Assembly: GCA_028285755.1 (NCBI GenBank)
Contig: JANQOQ010000006.1
Location: forward strand, 310,001 to 374,000
From: Puniceicoccaceae bacterium
GTDB lineage: Bacteria; Verrucomicrobiota; Verrucomicrobiia; Opitutales; JAFGAQ01
Length of the DNA: 64,000 bases
Direction: 5' to 3'
Shown: positions 58,484 through 64,000 of the stretch, piece by piece
Position numbering within the stretch: the stretch's first letter is position 1
Layout of the letters: each line of letters begins with the position of its first letter
The notes under the pieces: model-generated
Seen by the model: only the letters and a program-made list of their open reading frames with translations
Database searches by the model: none
What the model was told of the DNA's origin: nothing
Position numbers and translations under genes: made by a program

Positions 58484-59806
58484 CTAGCTATTTTGCTGCT
58501 TAATTAATTCCCCAATGTCCTGCCCTTCGCTGAGCAGTCGATTCCAAAAGGCGGTCGCAATAAAAGCAATACTGCCAAAGAGCAGAAAATAAAAGAATGG
58601 AAGTGGAAACTGAAAATGCTGCTTTGGAAAATAATCTGAATGCACGAAATAGAGAACCGGGTCACCCCCCTTTGATTCAAAAACCAGGCGATTCTCGGAA
58701 ATATCCCGGATACTTATTTGATCGTTATGATCCCACTTATGGAACGAGAGCGGTGTCCAGTTTCCCGGACTTCTACGTACCTTAAAATCCTCAAGAATCG
58801 CTATGCCCGGTCGGTTGAGTACATCGAGTCGCAATTGCTGAATCTCCAAATCATCCAGAGTTATGAGAATATTATGGTTCAACTGCCCCTCCTCAAGCCA
58901 CAACAACTCAGATTCGGTGGCGTTAATTCCGTAGCCGGTATCATAAAACAAGTGAACATTCTCCGTCTCAGTGTCGACCAGATTAAAGCGCAATTCGATC
59001 TGGTTCTGATAAGACTCAGGTGCATTCCAATAGGCGATGAGCCCAATAATAATCGCAAAAACCAAACAGCTGATCCAATTGAGGAGTTTCATACGAGCAC
59101 TCCATGCGTCACACCAATTCTGGAATCGCTGCCTTTGCTTTTCCAGATACATCATTCCGACTAAAAATCGCAAAGTGACAAACTTCCAAAACTCATGAAA
59201 AAAAATCGAGATGCCTGCCGCAAGAACAGCCACTACCAATAAGCTGAGGATGACGTTGAATATTTTTTGCTGCAATGAGGGGAGATCCGGTATCTCACTG
59301 ATAATAAAATGAGGATCTCCATTTCCGCTTATGGGTTTTACGACAAGACCGCCTGACCTCGTATCCGCAACGAGATTCGCAATTCCACTGGAAGCCATAT
59401 CCTCGGTAAATATGTATCTGCGGCTAAAAAGCTCCCCCGAATATTTCAAGCGGAACTGGTAGATATCGATAAGCCCGTCGTTGTCAGCCGGATCGATGCG
59501 CAAACTCTGAACGCCCGTAAAATCGAATGGATTGGACCATTGAGTCGGAGTTTCAGCCTCGGCTACTGCAAATCGCAAAGACTGTGCTTCTGAATATCCC
59601 TCTCCTGAATCCCAGAAGACCTGCACATTCCCCGGTGTGGCAAGCTCAATCTCTATTTCAATGCTGCTGGAGTAAAAGCGAAAATGCCAGACTACCAATG
59701 TAGCGAGTAGAAATAACGCAATGGGAAACCAAAAGCTGATGTAATACCTGCGTCTAAGCTCTTCAGCTTTCATAAGTTGAGTATCTCTTTCGCTTGGCAT
59801 TTTCAT
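58484..59806 (-). CDS. Membrane protein with two copies of an unrecognised ~100 aa extracytoplasmic domain
   Basis: 440 aa; repeats IEIEIELATPGNVQVFWDSGEGYSEAQSLRF and NQIELRFNLVDTETENVHLFYDTGYGINATESELLW; TM segments between and after. Confidence 0.6.
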   Translation of the reverse strand: MKMPSERDTQLMKAEELRRRYYISFWFPIALFLLATLVVWHFRFYSSSIEIEIELATPGNVQVFWDSGEGYSEAQSLRFAVAEAETPTQWSNPFDFTGVQSLRIDPADNDGLIDIYQFRLKYSGELFSRRYIFTEDMASSGIANLVADTRSGGLVVKPISGNGDPHFIISEIPDLPSLQQKIFNVILSLLVVAVLAAGISIFFHEFWKFVTLRFLVGMMYLEKQRQRFQNWCDAWSARMKLLNWISCLVFAIIIGLIAYWNAPESYQNQIELRFNLVDTETENVHLFYDTGYGINATESELLWLEEGQLNHNILITLDDLEIQQLRLDVLNRPGIAILEDFKVRRSPGNWTPLSFHKWDHNDQISIRDISENRLVFESKGGDPVLYFVHSDYFPKQHFQFPLPFFYFLLFGSIAFIATAFWNRLLSEGQDIGELIKQQNS

Positions 59807-59854
59807 TCGTATAAGTGTTTAGAACGACTGCCAGTCTGCCTCAAGTCAAAAGAC

Positions 59855-60778
59855 CTACCACTCGAGTTGTTGCCTGCGATATTCCGTAGGTGATAGATCC
59901 ATCAGGCGTTTAAAAGATCGGTTGAATTGAGAGAGCGACTCAAAGCCCACTTCAAAGGCCACTTCACTGATACGCCGGTTGGGATTGAGCAAGAGGCTCT
60001 TGGCTTTCTCGATGCGCACCCGGGAAAGGTAGTCGGTAAAAGTCATCCCGGTTGCCTGTTTGAATACTTTGCAAAAGTAGCGAACACTCGTATTTACCAC
60101 TTTGGCAGCGGATTCGAGCGAAAGGGACTCGCTGTAGTGTTGATCAATATAATTGCGGGCTTTTTTGATCGATTCCGGCTCGCGCTCCTGCTCCTGTATA
60201 GAGAGTTGGTTGCTAATGATTGCCAAGTGTGAAGCAAAGGTGCTGAGCATGTTTACAAAAGCTTTGTATTGCTCCTCATCCAGTACTTTCGTTTGAAAAT
60301 AGGCCTCCTCGAGCGTTTTAAGGTCCACATCCATCCCCCAGGCAAGTAATTGCCGAGTTACTTTTGTAAAATGCTCCTTATCAGGTTTATGCAGAAGAAC
60401 CTGACCGGTTTGTAAAAAAGCGATTATTTTATCCCCGACCCGTATCGGAACGAGTGTATCACAAAGCCCTGCAAAGCAGCTGAGTGTTGCAGGTGCAAGC
60501 TGCGCCTTTTCTTCAAGACTGGCCTGCATGCTCAGGCATGCGGCACAGCTGCGGTTGGTTTTGCCCATAATCGCACAGAAGCGATTCTCATGAGAGTTGC
60601 CCTGGAGGCCCAGGTGAAACGATTCTACAGGGCGTATTGATAAAGGCAGGCCCGTTGCCTGAGAAAATGACTTCACATAGTCCTCATATATCTGGGATTC
60701 GGTAAGTTTTTTAACCAAAGCCCGACTCTCCTTGTTATTTGTAAAATGGCGCGTATGGCTGACCAATTCCGTATTCAT
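59855..60778 (-). CDS. AraC family transcriptional regulator with N-terminal PocR-type sensor domain
   Basis: PocR-like CAIMGKTNRSCAACLSMQASLEEKAQLAPATLSCFAGLCDTLVPIRVGDKIIAFLQTGQVL; HTH_18 SLESAAKVVNTSVRYFCKVFKQATGMTFTDYLSRVRIEKAKSLLLNPNRRISEVAFEVGFESLSQFNRSFKRLMDLSPTEYRR. Confidence 0.9.
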   Translation of the reverse strand: MNTELVSHTRHFTNNKESRALVKKLTESQIYEDYVKSFSQATGLPLSIRPVESFHLGLQGNSHENRFCAIMGKTNRSCAACLSMQASLEEKAQLAPATLSCFAGLCDTLVPIRVGDKIIAFLQTGQVLLHKPDKEHFTKVTRQLLAWGMDVDLKTLEEAYFQTKVLDEEQYKAFVNMLSTFASHLAIISNQLSIQEQEREPESIKKARNYIDQHYSESLSLESAAKVVNTSVRYFCKVFKQATGMTFTDYLSRVRIEKAKSLLLNPNRRISEVAFEVGFESLSQFNRSFKRLMDLSPTEYRRQQLEW

Positions 60779-60915
60779 TCTCTTAATACTTCAGGGGCAC
60801 TCACCCAGCCGTCCTTATCCTCATCATTACAAAAAATAACGGTTTGGTGAATATATGCATAACAAAAGACCAAAAATGCGAAGTCATCAACTCAAAGTTC
60901 ACGATAATAGCAAAC

Positions 60916-62298
60916 ATGTCTTTTCACCACCTGACACAAGCCCATGTGCCGGTATCCCAATTACTACTTTCCAAGTATAATGTACCCGGCCCCCGATACA
61001 CCTCGTATCCTACTGCTTTGCTGTTTGGTGATGTGGATGACCCTAAACGCTTTTTCAAAGATTCAAAAAAATCCAAGGCCCCCCTCTCGCTCTATTTTCA
61101 TATCCCGTTTTGTGCGAGCCGATGCTGGTTTTGCGGTTGCCATAAATTGATCACTACCGATTCCAAAATGGCCGACGTGTATCTGGATTACCTGGAAAAG
61201 GAAATCGCGCTGACGCTTAAATCGATCGATATCGACCGGGAGGTCGTTCAAATCCACCTGGGCGGGGGAACTCCGAATTTCCTCAACGAAGATCAAACGG
61301 AACGCTTGGGTAAAATCATTCGATCGTCCTTTAAAATTGCTGCGGATGCGGAAATTGGAGTCGAGTTTGACCCAAGGACACTCACCCATGAAAAAGTGCT
61401 CAATTATCGGGACTGGGGCGTCAATCGGGCCTCTATCGGTATTCAGGATTGCAATCCAGAAGTACAACAGGCCGTTCACCGCATACAAACCACCGAGCAG
61501 AATTTAAATGCAGTCTCCTGGCTGAGATCTGCGGGCATCCAGTCGCTGAATCTGGATTTGATTTACGGACTGCCCTATCAAACGGTTGAGAGTTATGCGG
61601 ATACGCTGAAAGAGGCCATTAGCTACGATCCGGATCGCTTTGCGGTATTCAGCTATGCACATGTGCCCTGGAAGCAACCTGCGCAAAAGATACTCGAAAA
61701 GCACAGCCTACCGAGTGCCGATCTTAAGCTGGAGCTCCTGCAGCTCATCCTGGAAACCATGCAGGAGCATGATTATGACTACATCGGCATGGATCACTTT
61801 GCAAAGAAAGAGGATCCGCTCGTGGTAGCTCAAAACCGCAAGAGTCTTCAACGCAATTTCCAGGGCTACAGCACCCATGCGAATGTTGAGATTTGCTCCT
61901 TTGGTATATCCGCGATTGGCCAATCTCAGAATGTCTATCGCCAGAACACGAAGGACCTCAATGAGTATTACGCGATGCTGGATGCCGGCCAGCTGCCCAT
62001 CAAAAAGGGCTACATGCTCAATGAGGACGACCAAATACGCCGGGACACCATTATGCGGATCATGTGCGATATGGGCCTGGACTATGATAAAATCAGCAAC
62101 CGCTGGAACATTCAGTTTAAGGACTACTTCGCCAAGAGCCTTAAGGCACTTGAGAGCTTTCAGCAGGACGGCCTGGTAGAGATCGGCAACAAGGCCATCC
62201 AGGTAACCGAAGCGGGCCGATACTTTATCCGAAACATTGCAATGCAGTTCGACGCTTACCTATCCCAAGGCCCCAAGGGATATTCCAAGACCGTATAA
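60916..62298 (+). CDS. hemN: Oxygen-independent coproporphyrinogen III oxidase (radical SAM)
   Basis: KYNVPGPRYTSYPTALLFGD; SLYFHIPFCASRCWFCGCHKLIT (CxxxCxxC); VQIHLGGGTPNFL; YGLPYQTVESY. ORF opens at 60844; ATG at 60916 preferred. Confidence 0.93.
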   Translation: MSFHHLTQAHVPVSQLLLSKYNVPGPRYTSYPTALLFGDVDDPKRFFKDSKKSKAPLSLYFHIPFCASRCWFCGCHKLITTDSKMADVYLDYLEKEIALTLKSIDIDREVVQIHLGGGTPNFLNEDQTERLGKIIRSSFKIAADAEIGVEFDPRTLTHEKVLNYRDWGVNRASIGIQDCNPEVQQAVHRIQTTEQNLNAVSWLRSAGIQSLNLDLIYGLPYQTVESYADTLKEAISYDPDRFAVFSYAHVPWKQPAQKILEKHSLPSADLKLELLQLILETMQEHDYDYIGMDHFAKKEDPLVVAQNRKSLQRNFQGYSTHANVEICSFGISAIGQSQNVYRQNTKDLNEYYAMLDAGQLPIKKGYMLNEDDQIRRDTIMRIMCDMGLDYDKISNRWNIQFKDYFAKSLKALESFQQDGLVEIGNKAIQVTEAGRYFIRNIAMQFDAYLSQGPKGYSKTV

Positions 62299-62300
62299 CC

Positions 62301-62471
62301 ATGGAAATTTTGTTTTTAACCGTTTTTCTCAGCCTCTTCTTAGCAGGTTTCTTCATGGTTTCCTTCTTCCTGAACCGTAAACAGGATCGTATTTCCAGCC
62401 CCGAAAGCGATTCTCTCATTCCTCTTAGGGAAGAAGAAACCTCAGTTTCAATCAAAGGACGCAAACAATAG
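62301..62471 (+). CDS. Small single-TM protein, possible CcoS-like cbb3 assembly factor
   Basis: 56 aa ORF not in the track: MEILFLTVFLSLFLAGFFMVSFFLNRKQDRISSPESDSLIPLREEETSVSIKGRKQ; sits between hemN and ccoN. Confidence 0.45.
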   Translation: MEILFLTVFLSLFLAGFFMVSFFLNRKQDRISSPESDSLIPLREEETSVSIKGRKQ

Positions 62472-62474
62472 TCT

Positions 62475-64000
62475 ATGAGCACTCAGAAAATCACAATCGA
62501 ATACGATGATACCACGGTTCGTTACTTCATGATCGCCTCGGTGATCTGGGGTGCTGTGGGATTACTGGTAGGAGTTCTAATTGCCTCACAATTGAACTTC
62601 TGGCAGATGAACTTCAACATGTCTTGGCTGACATTTGGCAGGCTTAGGCCGCTTCACACCAATGCGACGATATTCGCGTTTGTGGGCAATATGATGTTTG
62701 CCGGGGTGTATTACTCAACCCAACGGCTTTGCAAAGCGCGAACAGCCTCTGATTTGTTGAGTAAGATTCACTTCTGGGGTTGGCAATTGATCATCGTTGC
62801 TGCAGCCATCACTCTCCCGCTGGGCTACAGCCGCGGTAAGGAGTATGCGGAGCTGATCTGGCCAATCAATATTGCCGTTGCCGGTATCTGGGTGATCTTT
62901 GGTATCAATTTCTTCTGGACGTTGGCAAAGCGCAATGAGAAATCACTCTACGTAGCGATCTGGTTCTACATCGCAACGATTGTAACGGTTGCGATGCTCT
63001 ACATCGTCAATCACCTTTCCTTACCGACCGGACCGCTGCACAGTTATCCGCTATTTGGCGGGGTGCAAGACGCGCTGGTGCAATGGTGGTATGGGCACAA
63101 TGCAGTCGCGTTCTTCCTGACCACGCCGATCCTCGGTATCATGTATTACTTCATACCAAAGGCGGTGGAGAGGCCAGTGTATTCCTATCGATTATCGGTC
63201 ATCCATTTTTGGTCGCTGGTATTCATTTACATCTGGGCCGGGCCTCACCACTTGTTAAATACCTCCCTGCCCTCCTGGTTGCAAAGCCTGGGGATGATCT
63301 TCAGCCTGATGCTATGGGCACCGAGCTGGGGAGGTATGTTAAACGGGCTGCTCACCTTACGGGGAGCCTGGCACCTGTTGAGGACTGACCCGGTGGTCAA
63401 ATTCCTCGCAGCGGGGGTGACCTTCTACGGGATGTCTACTTTTGAAGGGCCGTTGCTCTCCATTAAGTCCGTAAACGCGCTCTCGCACTACACGGACTGG
63501 ACGATTGGCCACGTGCATGGCGGAACCCTGGGATGGAATGGATTTATGGCGGCAGGTATGTTCTACTGGCTTGCGCCAAGACTTTTTAAGACCAAGTTGC
63601 ACTCAGTCGCCATGGCGAACATGCACTTCTGGTTGGGCATGATCGGTATCCTGCTCTATGTGGCGTCGATGTGGGTATCCGGAATTATGCAGGGACTCAT
63701 GCTGAATGGAACCAACGAAGATGGTACTTTGCTGGCATACCCGAACTTTTTGGAAACGTTGCAGGCGATCCGCCCCATGATGTTGACCCGCGTTGTGGGC
63801 GGAACGCTCTATTTCGTCGGTTATCTACTGATGGTCTACAATTTGTTTAAGACCTTTGCCAGTGGTAGCCCCGTAAATGGCACTGTCGAAGTGGAAGCGG
63901 ATGAGAAGACCATTGCTAAGATCGAACAAAAGTTCCCCGGCTTCATCAACGCACCGGTTCTTTATTCCTGCGGATTGATCCTGTTCTCATGCATCTGGAT
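62475..64000 (+). CDS. ccoN: cbb3-type cytochrome c oxidase subunit I (truncated by window end)
   Basis: ATG at 62475 then open to 64000: MSTQKITIEYDDTTVRYFMIASVIWGAVGLLVGVLIASQLNFW...LRPLHTNATIFAFVGN...WWYGHNAVAFFLTTPILGIMYYFIPK...IWAGPHHLLNTSLPSWLQ...HVHGGTLGWNG. Confidence 0.95.
   Translation, partial: MSTQKITIEYDDTTVRYFMIASVIWGAVGLLVGVLIASQLNFWQMNFNMSWLTFGRLRPLHTNATIFAFVGNMMFAGVYYSTQRLCKARTASDLLSKIHFWGWQLIIVAAAITLPLGYSRGKEYAELIWPINIAVAGIWVIFGINFFWTLAKRNEKSLYVAIWFYIATIVTVAMLYIVNHLSLPTGPLHSYPLFGGVQDALVQWWYGHNAVAFFLTTPILGIMYYFIPKAVERPVYSYRLSVIHFWSLVFIYIWAGPHHLLNTSLPSWLQSLGMIFSLMLWAPSWGGMLNGLLTLRGAWHLLRTDPVVKFLAAGVTFYGMSTFEGPLLSIKSVNALSHYTDWTIGHVHGGTLGWNGFMAAGMFYWLAPRLFKTKLHSVAMANMHFWLGMIGILLYVASMWVSGIMQGLMLNGTNEDGTLLAYPNFLETLQAIRPMMLTRVVGGTLYFVGYLLMVYNLFKTFASGSPVNGTVEVEADEKTIAKIEQKFPGFINAPVLYSCGLILFSCIW

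Noticed and set aside
58718-59164. 148 aa plus-strand ORF
   Set aside because: Antisense to the better supported 58484..59806 membrane protein; composition looks non-coding.
60844-60915. 24-codon N-terminal extension of hemN
   Set aside because: The stretch MVNICITKDQKCEVINSKFTIIAN does not look like HemN; ATG at 60916 gives the expected N-terminus.
61063-61488. 141 aa minus-strand ORF
   Set aside because: Antisense to hemN, whose motifs are clear.
1-64000. Possible CRISPR array, tRNA/rRNA genes, IS elements, prophage or defence system
   Set aside because: No regular direct repeats, RNA-gene signatures, transposase/integrase motifs or known defence domains were recognised; composition shift at ~25-40 kb is the only hint of mobility.

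Overview
By recognisable protein families and architecture, this looks like a Gram-negative chromosome, possibly of the Verrucomicrobiota/PVC type (low-confidence guess, no taxonomic marker seen). Three parts: (i) the left edge has a GH13 debranching-type enzyme (truncated at base 1) divergent from a DEDDy 3'-5' exonuclease fused to a thioredoxin-like [2Fe-2S] ferredoxin domain. (ii) From ~3.5 to ~59.8 kb lies a large, tightly packed, almost entirely minus-strand polysaccharide/glycoconjugate assembly cluster. It holds many soluble glycosyltransferases, seven polytopic GT-C-like proteins, one polyprenyl-phosphate GT, a WecA-like priming enzyme with a fused FlaA1/CapD-like half, a Wzm/Wzt ABC exporter, a second Wzt ATPase without a permease, a NeuA/NeuB/NeuC nonulosonic-acid module, a CmoA-like SAM enzyme, a 2-hydroxyacid dehydrogenase, a sulfotransferase-like protein, a STELLO-like protein, an O-fucosyltransferase/NodZ-like protein and a GbsR/MarR regulator. 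(iii) The right edge has an AraC regulator with a PocR-type sensor domain, hemN, a small CcoS-like ORF and ccoN (truncated at base 64000). No rRNA, tRNA, CRISPR array, transposase or phage gene was recognised. The best leads are the CmoA-like/dehydrogenase pair inside the nonulosonate module, the exonuclease-ferredoxin fusion, the two-Wzt/one-Wzm arrangement, the WecA-FlaA1 fusion, the pseudo-enzyme domains fused to glycosyltransferases, and two opposite-strand genes wedged into the minus-strand array. All family calls come from reading the sequence; no database search was run.
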